Origin: an uncultured Kordiimonas sp.
GTDB lineage: Bacteria > Pseudomonadota > Alphaproteobacteria > Sphingomonadales > Kordiimonadaceae
DNA: 64,000 nucleotides
Assembly: GCA_947500295.1 (NCBI GenBank)
Contig: CANMRM010000001.1
Coordinates: forward strand, 992,001 to 1,056,000
Direction: 5' to 3'
This document shows, one piece after another, positions 26,032-35,257 of the stretch. The translations under genes were made by a program, and so were the position numbers. The notes under the pieces are model-generated. The model saw only the letters and a program-made list of their open reading frames with translations, was not told the origin of the DNA and made no database searches. Within the stretch, counting starts at the first letter, position 1, and the number at the start of each line of letters is the position of its first letter.

Positions 26032-28044
26032 ATGAGTCATATGAACGACGCTAGTTTCTCTGCCGAAACCGACCTCCACAATAACATGGCCAATGCGATC
26101 CGCGCTCTGTCAATGGACGCAATCCAGCGGGCCAATTCCGGTCACCCCGGCATGCCGATGGGCATGGCCGATGTCGCAACAGTTCTTTTCACAAAGTTCA
26201 TGCGGTTTGACCCCAGTTGGCCAACCTGGCCTAACCGGGACCGTTTTGTGTTGTCGGCCGGTCATGGCTCTATGCTGATATATTCCCTGCTTCATCTGAC
26301 AGGGTATGAGCATCCAACGATGGAGGACATCAAGAACTTCCGCCAGTTGCACAGCCCTACGGCTGGCCATCCTGAGTTTGGAGAGTGTCCGGGTGTCGAA
26401 GTGACAACGGGTCCGCTCGGACAAGGGTTGGCGACATCTGTTGGCATGGCGCTGGGCGAACGTTTGTCCAATGCCGAGTACGGCGATGAAATCGCAGATC
26501 ACTTCACTTATGTGCTGGCGGGTGATGGTTGTCTCATGGAGGGCGTCAGCCAGGAAGCGATCTCGCTGGCTGGCCATCTGCGCCTTTCGAAAATGATCGT
26601 TCTTTGGGACGATAACTCCATCTCGATTGATGGTGGCACTGATCTTTCCACAAGCGAAGATATGCAGGGCCGATTTGAAGCCGCTGGTTGGCATGTACAA
26701 AGTGTTGATGGTCACGATCCTGAAGCGATAGAAGCGGCGATTGCCGAAGCCCAGGCCAATGACCTGCCCTCGATGATTGCCTGCAAGACCACGATCGGCT
26801 ACGGCGCGCCAACCAAACAGGGTACGGCGTCAACCCATGGAGCCCCGCTCGGTGATGAAGAGATTGCGGGCGCACGCAAGTTGCTGAATTGGTCAGCCGA
26901 GCCTTTTGTTGTGCCGGACGACATTTTGAAAGCGTGGCGCGATGTTGGGGCTGTTGGTCAGTCCCTTACGGCAAAATGGAAACAGAAATTCGACGCGCTC
27001 GACAGCTTTGTAAAAGAAGACTTCGAGCGACGTCAGGCAGGTGACCTGCCCAAAGCTTTTGATCAGGCGATCATCGACTACAAAGCTCAGCTTACCAGTG
27101 AACCTGTTAAGGTTGCGACCCGGAAGGCCAGCCAGATGGCTCTTGAAGTGGTTAATGCTGCAATTCCGGAAACCATTGGCGGGTCAGCAGACCTGACAGG
27201 GTCAAACCTGACCAAAACCAGTCAAACGGATCCGATTTCGGCGGAAGATTTTTCTGGCCGTTATGTCTATTACGGCATCCGGGAATTTGAAATGTGTGCT
27301 GCCATGAACGGCCTTGCGCTATATGGCAATCACATTCCATACGGCGGCACCTTCCTAGTGTTCACCGATTACGCACGTCCGGCCATCAGGCTGGCGGCGT
27401 TGATGGGGCTGCGCTCAATATATGTAATGACGCACGACAGTATTGGCCTTGGGGAAGACGGCCCCACGCACCAACCTGTTGAGCATGTCATGAGCTTGCG
27501 TGCAATGCCGAACCTCAATGTGTTTCGCCCGTGCGATGCTGTTGAAACCGCTGAATGCTGGGCGCTTGCCCTTGCAGCCAAAAGCACACCGAGTGTTTTG
27601 TCACTTACGCGACAGGGATTGGCTCAGCAGCGCCTGGTTCGTGAAGATGAGAACATGTGCGCCAAAGGCGGCTATGTTTTGCATGAAGCTGAAGGCGGGG
27701 CAGCAAAAGTGGTTTTGATCGCAACCGGATCAGAAGTCGAGATTGCAGCAGCGGCTCGTGAAACGCTTCAGGCAGACGGTGTGCCGACGCGCGTGGTGTC
27801 GATGCCCTGTACTGAATTGTTTGATGGGCAGGGCGATGCCTACAAAGCCTCTGTTCTTCCTGCTGAAACGCTCAAAGCCTCCATTGAGGCGGGTGCTTCG
27901 TTCGGCTGGGAGCGATATACGGGCCTTGATGGCGTAAACATTGGCATGACAAGCTTTGGTGCATCGGCGCCTGCCGATGAGCTGTACGAACATTTTGGTA
28001 TTACGGCAGATGCCCTGGTGTCTGCGGTGAAGGCCAAGCTTTAG
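26032..28044 (+). CDS. tkt: Transketolase
   Basis: Transfers two-carbon ketol units between sugar phosphates with thiamine diphosphate, linking the pentose phosphate pathway to glycolysis. The product of 670 residues matches the family. The thiamine-binding region carries GHGSMLIYSLLHLTGY and GDGCLMEG, the middle holds DGPTHQPVEHVMSLRAMPNL, and the C-terminal domain has ATGSEVEIA. ATG 26032 has only a weak AGAAG upstream and ATG 26041 is an alternative. It leads the tkt-gap-pgk-fba-thiE cluster and supplies the same glyceraldehyde 3-phosphate that GAPDH consumes. Confidence 0.97.
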   Translation: MSHMNDASFSAETDLHNNMANAIRALSMDAIQRANSGHPGMPMGMADVATVLFTKFMRFDPSWPTWPNRDRFVLSAGHGSMLIYSLLHLTGYEHPTMEDIKNFRQLHSPTAGHPEFGECPGVEVTTGPLGQGLATSVGMALGERLSNAEYGDEIADHFTYVLAGDGCLMEGVSQEAISLAGHLRLSKMIVLWDDNSISIDGGTDLSTSEDMQGRFEAAGWHVQSVDGHDPEAIEAAIAEAQANDLPSMIACKTTIGYGAPTKQGTASTHGAPLGDEEIAGARKLLNWSAEPFVVPDDILKAWRDVGAVGQSLTAKWKQKFDALDSFVKEDFERRQAGDLPKAFDQAIIDYKAQLTSEPVKVATRKASQMALEVVNAAIPETIGGSADLTGSNLTKTSQTDPISAEDFSGRYVYYGIREFEMCAAMNGLALYGNHIPYGGTFLVFTDYARPAIRLAALMGLRSIYVMTHDSIGLGEDGPTHQPVEHVMSLRAMPNLNVFRPCDAVETAECWALALAAKSTPSVLSLTRQGLAQQRLVREDENMCAKGGYVLHEAEGGAAKVVLIATGSEVEIAAAARETLQADGVPTRVVSMPCTELFDGQGDAYKASVLPAETLKASIEAGASFGWERYTGLDGVNIGMTSFGASAPADELYEHFGITADALVSAVKAKL

Positions 28045-28101
28045 AGAATTCTCGCGGGGGAAGATCCCGCAAAAATCCATTCAGTCGAGAGGAGACCCAC
28101 C

Positions 28102-29109
28102 ATGACAGTCAGAGTTTCAATCAACGGGTTTGGCCGTATTGGGCGCAATGTGCTTCGCGCAATATACGAAAGTGGCCGTGACGATATCAAAGTGGTGGCG
28201 ATCAATGACCTTGGCGACGCAGAAATGAACGCATACCTTTTGAAGCGTGACAGCGTGCACGGCCCATTCCCGGGCGAGGTGGCCGTAGAAGGCGACTTCA
28301 TGGTGGTCAATGGCGATCGTATCCGCGTAACGGCAATCCGCAACCCCGAAGAATTGCCCTGGGGCGACGAAAACGTCGACGTAGCGATGGAGTGTACCGG
28401 TATATTCACTGCCCGTGACAAGGCGGCCATGCATCTGACGGCGGGTGCGAAGAAAGTGCTGATCTCGGCGCCGGGTGCCAATGCGGACAAAACAATCGTT
28501 TACGGCGTTAACCACAATACGCTGACAGCCGACGACACGGTGGTATCCAATGCGTCCTGCACAACCAACTGCCTGTCGCCGGTTGCCAAAGTTCTGAATG
28601 ACCTGGTTGGCATTGAGCGTGGCTATATGACCACCGTACATGCATACACAGGCGACCAACCCGTGCTTGACACACTGCATAGCGACCCGCGCCGCGCGCG
28701 TGCTGCGGCCCTGTCCATGATTCCAACCTCAACCGGTGCTGCAAAAGCTGTTGGTCTTGTGCTGCCCGAGCTTGCAGGCAAGCTTGATGGTTCGGCCGTT
28801 CGTGTACCAACGCCAAATGTTTCCATGGTTGACCTGAAGTTTGACGCTGGCCGCGATACAACAGCCGAAGAAATCAATGAAGCCATCAAAGCTGCGGCTG
28901 ACGGTGATCTCAATGGTGTGCTGGGTTTCGAAGATATGCCAGCAGTGTCAATCGACTTCAATCACAACCCGAACAGCTCGACATTTGACGCAAGCCAGAC
29001 CAAGGTTATTGATGGCCGGTTTGTGCGCATCCTGACCTGGTATGACAATGAATGGGGTTTCTCGAACCGCATGTCTGATACCGCGGTTGCGATGGCGAAA
29101 CTCGGCTAA
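28102..29109 (+). CDS. gap: Glyceraldehyde-3-phosphate dehydrogenase, type I
   Basis: Oxidises glyceraldehyde 3-phosphate to 1,3-bisphosphoglycerate with NAD+. The product of 335 residues shows the Rossmann start [13 protein letters not shown], the catalytic Cys153 in [15 protein letters not shown], the HAYTGDQPV loop and the C-terminal [22 protein letters not shown] precedes the ATG. It follows transketolase by 57 bases and is separated from pgk by a terminator-like hairpin, so the operon may be attenuated here. Confidence 0.98.
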   Translation: MTVRVSINGFGRIGRNVLRAIYESGRDDIKVVAINDLGDAEMNAYLLKRDSVHGPFPGEVAVEGDFMVVNGDRIRVTAIRNPEELPWGDENVDVAMECTGIFTARDKAAMHLTAGAKKVLISAPGANADKTIVYGVNHNTLTADDTVVSNASCTTNCLSPVAKVLNDLVGIERGYMTTVHAYTGDQPVLDTLHSDPRRARAAALSMIPTSTGAAKAVGLVLPELAGKLDGSAVRVPTPNVSMVDLKFDAGRDTTAEEINEAIKAAADGDLNGVLGFEDMPAVSIDFNHNPNSSTFDASQTKVIDGRFVRILTWYDNEWGFSNRMSDTAVAMAKLG

Positions 29110-29132
29110 TCGTGTGATAATAGAATAACAAT

Positions 29133-29160
29133 CGGGCGGTCTTTTCAGGCCGCCCTTTTT
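29133..29160 (+). terminator. Intrinsic terminator between gap and pgk
   Basis: GGGCGG (29134-29139) pairs with CCGCCC (29150-29155), followed by five T residues. It lies 24 bases after the gap stop and 19 bases before pgk, so it would lower pgk transcription or make pgk depend on another promoter. Confidence 0.8.
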
Positions 29161-29178
29161 GTATGAGGACCAAACAAC

Positions 29179-30342
29179 ATGGCTTTCAAAAGAATATCTG
29201 ATCTGGGTGACCTGAGCGGTAAAACTGCGGTGGTTCGGGTTGACCTCAATGTGCCCATGGCGGGCGGAGAGGTGACGGACGATACACGTCTTCTGGCTGT
29301 TAAGCCGACTGTCGATGCCATTTCGGCCGCTGGCGGGCGCTCTGTCCTGCTGGCGCATTTTGGCCGACCCAAGGGACAGGTCGTGCCGGAGATGAGCCTG
29401 AAGCCTGTTGTGCCGGCTCTTTCCCGGGTTCTTGACCGTGATGTTGGCTTTGCCGAATTGGGTGACGACCTGCCGGATACCAGTGTGGTTGTGATGGAGA
29501 ATACGCGTTTTTTCGCCGGTGAAGAAAAGAATGACCCTGATCTGGCAGCGCGTTTCGCCGCCCTTGGCGATGTGTATGTCAATGATGCCTTCTCGGCGGC
29601 CCACAGAGCACACGCGTCGACAGAAGCAATCGCCAGCCTTTTACCCTGCGCAGCAGGGGAAACCATGGGGGCGGAGCTTGAAGCGCTGGAGAAAGCATTA
29701 GGCAATCCCGAACGTCCCGTGGTGGCGGTAGTCGGCGGCGCGAAGGTGTCTTCCAAGCTCGCCGTGTTGGAGCATCTGGTTGAAAAGGTTGATCACCTCA
29801 TCATCGGTGGTGGAATGGCGAATACCTTCCTGTTTGCGCAGGGTTATGATGTTGGTGCCAGTCTATGCGAGAAAGATCTGAAAGACACAGCGGTGGCTAT
29901 TCTCGCGAACGCCGAGAAAGCCGGATGCGCTGTGCATCTGCCTGACGATGTTGTTGTGGCCCGTGAATTCAAGGTGAACGCTGACAATCAAACCAAACCT
30001 GCCGACGCGGTTGAAAACGGCGAAATGATCCTTGATGCAGGTCCCGCGACGGTGGCGAGGCTTGCTGAAGTGCTTGGTAAAGCCAGGACCCTTGTCTGGA
30101 ACGGCCCGATGGGCGCGTTTGAAATGACCCCTTTCGATGCAGCGACGGTTGCGCTGGCAAAAGCCGCAGGAGCTCTGACCCGGGAAGGCAAACTGTTGAC
30201 CGTCGCTGGTGGCGGCGACACGGTAGCGGCTCTTGCTCATGCTGGCGTGAAAGACGATTTCACCCACATATCGACAGCTGGTGGTGCATTCCTCGAATGG
30301 ATGGAAGGTCGAACGCTGCCAGGTGTCGCTGCCTTGGGCTAG
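29179..30342 (+). CDS. pgk: Phosphoglycerate kinase
   Basis: Produces ATP and 3-phosphoglycerate from 1,3-bisphosphoglycerate. The 387-residue product, near the standard bacterial length, has the substrate-binding start [13 protein letters not shown], then [19 protein letters not shown], the [13 protein letters not shown] loop and the nucleotide site [15 protein letters not shown] with the final [18 protein letters not shown] precedes the ATG. It ends with a clear terminator. Confidence 0.98.
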   Translation: MAFKRISDLGDLSGKTAVVRVDLNVPMAGGEVTDDTRLLAVKPTVDAISAAGGRSVLLAHFGRPKGQVVPEMSLKPVVPALSRVLDRDVGFAELGDDLPDTSVVVMENTRFFAGEEKNDPDLAARFAALGDVYVNDAFSAAHRAHASTEAIASLLPCAAGETMGAELEALEKALGNPERPVVAVVGGAKVSSKLAVLEHLVEKVDHLIIGGGMANTFLFAQGYDVGASLCEKDLKDTAVAILANAEKAGCAVHLPDDVVVAREFKVNADNQTKPADAVENGEMILDAGPATVARLAEVLGKARTLVWNGPMGAFEMTPFDAATVALAKAAGALTREGKLLTVAGGGDTVAALAHAGVKDDFTHISTAGGAFLEWMEGRTLPGVAALG

Positions 30343-30365
30343 CGTCAAAATCAATTCGAATCACA

Positions 30366-30396
30366 TGCCCCGGCGCGATTGTGCCGGGGCTTTTTT
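30366..30396 (+). terminator. Intrinsic terminator after pgk
   Basis: GCCCCGGC (30367-30374) pairs with GCCGGGGC (30383-30390) over an eight-base loop, followed by six T residues. The rest of the spacer to the aldolase gene (30397-30635) holds no gene, so the aldolase gene probably has its own promoter. Confidence 0.9.
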
Positions 30397-30635
30397 GTGC
30401 CCATCGACACTATCAGGCGAGCAGTGTGAAAAATGTCAGCGCTGTCATTTTTTCCGCATGCCGATTATTCGTTAAATGTCCATGAAATCTGTGGAAATTG
30501 GCGCGCTGCCCGTTGCGTGGTGGCCATGTCCTGTGTATCACAAAGGCTGTCGCAGAAGGCGCTACGGGCAACTGTTCCTGCGACTGGGTCCAATTAATAT
30601 TTCGGTCGCGAACCGTGACCGGATCGGGGAAGAAG

Positions 30636-31700
30636 ATGAAACCAGGTGTCGTTTTTGGCGATGATTACGCAAAACTAGTCGAAGCATGCAAACAGGGCGG
30701 ATACGCTCTTCCCGCCGTGAATGTGGTCGGGACAAGCTCTCTTAATGCGGTTATGGAAGCGGCCGCCAAAAACCAGTCTGATGTCATCATCCAGTTTTCA
30801 AACAGCGGCGCGCAGTTCTATGCGGGAAAAGGCATGGAAGACGGTTTCCGTGCCAAGGTCCTGGGCGCAGTTTCAGCCGCCAAACACGTCCAGTTGCTCG
30901 CTGAGCATTATGGTATTTGCGTTGTGCTGCATACGGACCATGCAAACCGCAAGCTGGTACCCTGGGTTGAAGCCCTGGTGGAAGAAAGCCGCCAAAACAT
31001 CAAGCGCGAGGGCGTGCCTCTCTACAGCTCCCATATGCTGGACCTGTCCGAAGAGCCGATAGACGAAAATCTTGAAACCTGCGCGCGTGTTCTGAAAGAC
31101 ATGACGCCGCTTGGCATGAGCCTTGAGATTGAACTTGGGGTCACCGGCGGTGAAGAGGATGGTGTCGGCTCCGATGTGGATGATGACTTTGAAAACCCGA
31201 GCCTCTACACCCAGCCCGAGGATGTACTGCAGGCGTACGACCTGCTGACACCACTCGGGCATTTCTCGGTAGCTGCTTCCTTCGGCAATGTGCACGGCGT
31301 CTATAAACCGGGTAATGTCAAGCTGCGCCCTGAAATACTGCAGGCATCGCAGCAGATGGTTGAAAAAGAACGTGGTATTGCCGCCAACCCCCTCAACTTC
31401 GTTTTTCATGGTGGTTCTGGTTCAGAAAAAGCCAAGATCGAAGAAGCCGTGGGTTATGGTGTTTTCAAGATGAACATTGATACCGACACTCAGTTTGCGT
31501 TTGCTGAGGCCGTCGGCACCTACGTCAGTGAAAACTCCGATGCCTTCAAGTGGCAGGTTCATCCGGAATCCGGTACGCCCTTCAAAAAGCAGTATGACCC
31601 ACGCGTCTGGCTCAGAGCAGCTGAGCAATCCATGGTTTCGCGGCTTGATGAAGCCTTTGTGGATCTCGGCTCACGTGGCAAGACTGTTGCCCGGAGTTGA
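30636..31700 (+). CDS. Fructose-bisphosphate aldolase, class II
   Basis: Zinc-dependent aldolase that splits fructose 1,6-bisphosphate. The 354-residue product matches the long (FbaA-type) class II group. The zinc ligands are in LHTDHANRK, VHGVYKPG and FHGGSGS, and a conserved acidic loop reads ELGVTGGEEDG. ATG 30636 follows GGGGA at 30626-30630. The upstream 46-codon open extension has no family match and no ribosome binding site, so it is rejected. Confidence 0.96.
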   Translation: MKPGVVFGDDYAKLVEACKQGGYALPAVNVVGTSSLNAVMEAAAKNQSDVIIQFSNSGAQFYAGKGMEDGFRAKVLGAVSAAKHVQLLAEHYGICVVLHTDHANRKLVPWVEALVEESRQNIKREGVPLYSSHMLDLSEEPIDENLETCARVLKDMTPLGMSLEIELGVTGGEEDGVGSDVDDDFENPSLYTQPEDVLQAYDLLTPLGHFSVAASFGNVHGVYKPGNVKLRPEILQASQQMVEKERGIAANPLNFVFHGGSGSEKAKIEEAVGYGVFKMNIDTDTQFAFAEAVGTYVSENSDAFKWQVHPESGTPFKKQYDPRVWLRAAEQSMVSRLDEAFVDLGSRGKTVARS

Positions 31701-31772
31701 AGCCGCTTTTCACGACTGCAAATTTAGGGCATATGCTGTGGCATGGGGTTTCTTTGCCAAGGGGATACTGGC

Positions 31773-32426
31773 ATGGTTGCGGCTGCAGCATCTGACCAAC
31801 ATATCTGCGAACTCTATCTGATAACACCGCCTGTGATTGATGATGTGGCGGCGTTTGCTCACCTGCTGGACGAGACACTTGCAACGGGCCGTGTCGCCTG
31901 CCTGCAACTGCGCCTGAAGGATGTGCCAGATGCCACAGTTGCAGACGCCGCGAAAATACTGATTCCGATATGTCACGAACATGATGTGGCGTTTATTTTG
32001 AATGACCGGGCCGATCTTGCCGCTGAACTGGATGCAGACGGTGTTCATCTTGGCCAGCATGACGGCGACTTGCGCACAGCGCGTACCCTGCTCGGGCACA
32101 ATAAAGATATTGGTGTGACCTGTCATGACAGTATGCATCTGGCATTTGAAGCTGGTGAAGCCGGGGCCGACTATGTTGCTTTTGGCGCTTTTTTCCCAAC
32201 AGATACAAAGGAAACTGAGTTTCAGCCCGAGCTGGATGTCCTGACAGCCTGGGACGAGGTGACCAACCTGCCATGTGTCGCAATTGGCGGTATCACCGTT
32301 GAAAACTGTCAAAAAGTTGCGGCAGCGGGCGCACATTTTGTCGCAGTCAGTTCAGGCGTATGGGATTATCCTGAAGGTCCGGTCGCTGCCGTTGAGGCGT
32401 TTGCCGAAGCGCTCGCGAACACCTAG
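31773..32426 (+). CDS. thiE: Thiamine phosphate synthase
   Basis: Joins HMP pyrophosphate and the thiazole phosphate to give thiamine phosphate, the precursor of the cofactor used by transketolase upstream. The product of 217 residues has the TIM-barrel landmarks: LYLITPP, CLQLRLKD, FILNDRADLAAELDADGVHL, a phosphate loop VAIGGIT and the final VAVSSGVW. ATG 31773 is chosen because AAGGGG sits eight bases upstream; ATG 31743 is an alternative. It is convergent with, and only seven bases from, the cytochrome gene. Confidence 0.9.
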   Translation: MVAAAASDQHICELYLITPPVIDDVAAFAHLLDETLATGRVACLQLRLKDVPDATVADAAKILIPICHEHDVAFILNDRADLAAELDADGVHLGQHDGDLRTARTLLGHNKDIGVTCHDSMHLAFEAGEAGADYVAFGAFFPTDTKETEFQPELDVLTAWDEVTNLPCVAIGGITVENCQKVAAAGAHFVAVSSGVWDYPEGPVAAVEAFAEALANT

Positions 32427-32432
32427 CCGCTA

Positions 32433-33089
32433 CTATGGGAAATTGGGACGATCGAGCCCGAAGTGCGTGGACAGATAGTCGGCGATAATGTCGGCAAGGT
32501 CATCTTCTATCGGGTCCATGCCCTGTTCGTCCACCATCCATTCTATGGTTTCCAGCCACCCGTCTTTGTCCAGGCCCTGCTGCACCACAAGCTTGATTGA
32601 ATGACAGCTTGCGCAGCCATCAAACGTCTCCTGTTTCCCCGGTCCCTCTGGCAGTAAGGCCAGGTCAGGGTCCGGCGCCATCGGAACAGCCTCTGTCTCG
32701 CTACTGCTCATAGTCTGGCGTTTCAGCCAGTCAATAAGTAGCTGACGATCTTCAGTGTTCCTAATGCCGGCAAAGGCCATTCGGGTGCCGCGCGCGAATG
32801 TCCGCGGGGACAATAGATATTGATCAATATTTTCGTCGGTCCAGCGTCCTTCGAGGGCGAGCAGTGCATCGCTATACCGGAAATCATCGCGGCTCGCGAT
32901 ATCGCGCTCGAAAACCCCGAACAGGTTTGGTCCGACCCGGTTTGGGCCACCTTCCGTCAAGGTATGGCAGGCGGCGCAGCGACGAAACAGTCGCTCGGCC
33001 TTTGCATCATCCTGTGCGATTGCCGTCGGGACATAAGATGTCAGGCTTAAAAGACAGACAGCGGCGGCTTTGGCAAAAAACTTCAACAT
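32433..33089 (-). CDS. Diheme c-type cytochrome, partner of the sulfite dehydrogenase
   Basis: An exported 218-residue cytochrome. The signal peptide ends TAIAQ. Two heme-binding sites are clear: CAACH at 38-42, with axial-ligand candidate M104 in GTRMAFAG, and CASCH at 159-163. The second domain is short and acidic. It lies 15 bases after the molybdoenzyme gene and probably accepts its electrons. Its two hemes differ from the monoheme SorB described for SorAB and recall diheme SoxD, although it is shorter than SoxD. Confidence 0.88.
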   Translation of the reverse strand: MLKFFAKAAAVCLLSLTSYVPTAIAQDDAKAERLFRRCAACHTLTEGGPNRVGPNLFGVFERDIASRDDFRYSDALLALEGRWTDENIDQYLLSPRTFARGTRMAFAGIRNTEDRQLLIDWLKRQTMSSSETEAVPMAPDPDLALLPEGPGKQETFDGCASCHSIKLVVQQGLDKDGWLETIEWMVDEQGMDPIEDDLADIIADYLSTHFGLDRPNFP

Positions 33090-33104
33090 GGATCAGGTCT
33101 CAAC

Positions 33105-34406
33105 TCAGGCAACAGTGACGGCGATACGGTGAAAGCTGTTGTTCAGATACCCTTTTGGGTTCCAGTCGATCGCGAAGGGTTGCATACGGCCATTGGCGTC
33201 AGTCGCCCGCGCCCATATTTCGTAATACCCAGCTTCAGGTAGAGCCACCGTTGTGCGCCAGCGCTGCCAGGCGCCTTTGTTGGCGGGTGCGGAAAGATCG
33301 GCGCGCTGCCACGTGGCGCCAAAGTCATAGGAAATGTCGACAGCATCAACAGTTGTGTCCCCAGCCCAGGCTTGTCCACGTACCTCGAAGCTTCGCTCCG
33401 CGTTCGCCTGTCCGGTTTCAGGTGAGGTGATCAGAGACTTCACCGGCATAGCCTCAATAATCTTGAAGTCCTCTTTGGGGACCCTGGTGCCAGGTGCCAC
33501 AGGATACTCCGGCACACGGTATGACGTGCCCGTCATTTTCGCGCCGTCATGCACCTGGTCCCGCAGCCAGATGCGCGTCAACCACTTCTGGGAACAGCTG
33601 CCGGGCCAGCCAGGTACCACCAGCCGCAAGGGCGCCCCGTTCATGGGATGAATGTCGCCGCCATTCTGGCCAAACGCGATCAGATTGGCATCGTCCATTG
33701 CCTTGGAGACAGGCATGCCGCGTGAAATGGGCATTTTGTCCGACTTGCCGGAAAGGTGAATGTCTGAACCTTCATGCGCGGTGTAAACGGCGTTGTCTTG
33801 TATGCCTGCCGCTTTCAGCACGTCGCTAAGCCGGACACCGGTCCATTCAGAACACCCAACCGCGCCGTACGTCCATTGGTTGCCGCGTGCAGGAGGGTTG
33901 AACATGGCACGCCCGTTGCCACCACACTCGATCACCAAGCGGCTGGTGACGACTTCAAATTGTTGTCGCAAATCCGCAATCGACAAGGTAAGCGGCCGAT
34001 CCACAAATCCGTCAATTGTTAATTGCCATGTATCCGGGTTCATATCCGCCGGGGGCAATCCGTTATTGCGGACGAAGTGACGGCCTTTGGGGGTCACCTC
34101 GTCGTCTAGCAGATGCGCGGGCGTTTCCGCGTTCAGGGGTCGGTCATTGAGGAGCGTAAGACCATCTTTGCCATCCAGCACTGATGACTGCGCCAGTGCT
34201 GCCGGTATGAGGCCTGCTGGCATGTTGCGATGATAGGGAATTGCGGCACCGACCATGGTTCCGAGTGCTGCCAGGCCCATGTTTTTCAGGAACCCGCGTC
34301 GGTCCGAGTTGGCAACACGCCCAAAAAGGTCTTTTTCTGCACCTTCAGGACCGTGCGGATGGTCGTGATAAAAGCGGGTGATCGGGGTGGGGCGCTTGTA
34401 AGCCAT
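33105..34406 (-). CDS. Periplasmic molybdopterin sulfite dehydrogenase, SorA/SoxC-type
   Basis: Oxidises sulfite (or sulfane sulfur, in SoxC) with a molybdenum cofactor and passes electrons to a cytochrome. The 433-residue product carries a Tat signal around residues 34-42 (SDRRGFLKN). The molybdenum ligand is probably Cys161 in ECGGNGRAMFNPP. A second cysteine, in GCSEWTGV, and MNGAPLRLVVPGWPGSCSQKWL are also family features. ATG 34406 is chosen because GAGGAA is upstream; both lie inside a 13-bp perfect inverted repeat. An in-frame ATG four codons earlier is possible. The enzyme type (Sor or Sox) is not decided by sequence alone. Confidence 0.88.
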   Translation of the reverse strand: MAYKRPTPITRFYHDHPHGPEGAEKDLFGRVANSDRRGFLKNMGLAALGTMVGAAIPYHRNMPAGLIPAALAQSSVLDGKDGLTLLNDRPLNAETPAHLLDDEVTPKGRHFVRNNGLPPADMNPDTWQLTIDGFVDRPLTLSIADLRQQFEVVTSRLVIECGGNGRAMFNPPARGNQWTYGAVGCSEWTGVRLSDVLKAAGIQDNAVYTAHEGSDIHLSGKSDKMPISRGMPVSKAMDDANLIAFGQNGGDIHPMNGAPLRLVVPGWPGSCSQKWLTRIWLRDQVHDGAKMTGTSYRVPEYPVAPGTRVPKEDFKIIEAMPVKSLITSPETGQANAERSFEVRGQAWAGDTTVDAVDISYDFGATWQRADLSAPANKGAWQRWRTTVALPEAGYYEIWARATDANGRMQPFAIDWNPKGYLNNSFHRIAVTVA

Positions 34407-34445
34407 AGCATTCCTCATAACACGCAGTTCAAGAGGAATGCTATG
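34404..34445 (-). promoter_or_regulatory. 13-bp perfect inverted repeat covering the SD and start codon of the sulfite dehydrogenase gene
   Basis: On the minus strand, CATAGCATTCCTC (34445-34433) is an exact complement of GAGGAATGCTATG (34416-34404), with a 16-base loop. The 3' arm contains both the GAGGA ribosome binding site and the ATG start. In the mRNA this hairpin would hide both, and as DNA it could be a dimeric repressor or activator site. Confidence 0.75.
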
Positions 34446-34516
34446 CTCTAAAAATACCAAAAACAAGAAGCTTACTGCTTGCTTTTGGCATCAACACAGA
34501 AAGTTGAATTCAATAA

Positions 34517-35107
34517 CTACCTGCCGGAGGCGTTCAGCTGATCCAGAGTTTCGATCAGGACTTCGGGTTCCGGGCGTTCACGGTAGCTTTCGCGCAGAAG
34601 TTTGGCAGTGATTTTTTTGTCCCGATCCAGAACGAGAATAACCGGGTACGGCACACCGTGCGCATAATGACCTTCTTCATAGTGCGGGTTTCTGAGCCCG
34701 AGTGCATCAATCATTTTTGAGCCCTCGTCAGACAACAGCGGAAACCCAACCCGCCATTTCTTGTGAAAGCGTTCAAGATCTCGCACTTTGTCATAGCTGA
34801 TGGCGGCAATGCCGTAGCCGCGTTCCTTGATGGCTTCCAGGGCATTTGAATTGAGGTCGATAAGCTGCATCTGGCAAAAGGGGCACCATTTTGCTGACCG
34901 ATAAAAAACAACGACAGCACCGTTCTCGCCGACAAAACTGTCAAAGTCCTGTTGTTGGCCCAACTGGTCAGGTGCTGTAAAGTCCAGTGACAATACAGTT
35001 CCGACATCCGGTCCGATGTTTTGGTCGGGCGCGTGTTGTGCACCCGCTGCCACTGTGACTGAAATGCATGCCGCCAGCGCGACCACTACCTTATGAAAAT
35101 ACTGCAT
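34517..35107 (-). CDS. Exported thioredoxin-fold peroxiredoxin-like protein
   Basis: A 196-residue periplasmic protein with a signal peptide (MQYFHKVVVALAACISVTVA) and an AhpC/TSA-like thioredoxin fold. The active site is WCPFC in VVFYRSAKWCPFCQMQL; the CxxC arrangement is like thiol-disulfide redoxins rather than classical 2-Cys peroxiredoxins. The fold continues to PYPVILVLDRDKK with the expected cis-proline. AGGGG precedes the ATG. It sits close to a sulfite dehydrogenase and a DoxX protein, suggesting an envelope redox role, which is inference. Confidence 0.85.
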   Translation of the reverse strand: MQYFHKVVVALAACISVTVAAGAQHAPDQNIGPDVGTVLSLDFTAPDQLGQQQDFDSFVGENGAVVVFYRSAKWCPFCQMQLIDLNSNALEAIKERGYGIAAISYDKVRDLERFHKKWRVGFPLLSDEGSKMIDALGLRNPHYEEGHYAHGVPYPVILVLDRDKKITAKLLRESYRERPEPEVLIETLDQLNASGR

Positions 35108-35205
35108 GAGACCCCTTAAACCTTAGTTCTAAACTTCGGGCGGGACTATGCCATGAGAATATTTCACTTGGCAGTCACAAGGTTGTGTAGTCGCAAAATG
35201 TGAAT

Positions 35206-35234
35206 TCACCCCCGGCGTTATTCGCCGAGGGTGA
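35206..35234 (-). terminator. Possible terminator hairpin after the DoxX gene
   Basis: CACCCCCGGCG (35207-35217) and CGCCGAGGGTG (35223-35233) pair over ten bases with one C-A mismatch and a five-base loop. On the minus strand it lies 24 bases after the DoxX stop, but no strong T run follows, so termination is uncertain. Confidence 0.4.
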
Positions 35235-35257
35235 CGGTATTGGTTTTATTTTTCGGC

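Noticed and set aside
28045-28101. Hairpin GCGGG...CCCGC between tkt and gap as terminator
   Set aside because: It is followed by A residues, not T, on the transcribed strand, so it would not terminate rightward transcription.
26032-31700. A Calvin-cycle (cbb) operon
   Set aside because: tkt, gap, pgk and class II aldolase recall cbb clusters, but RuBisCO, phosphoribulokinase and cbbR are absent; it fits ordinary glycolysis and pentose phosphate metabolism.
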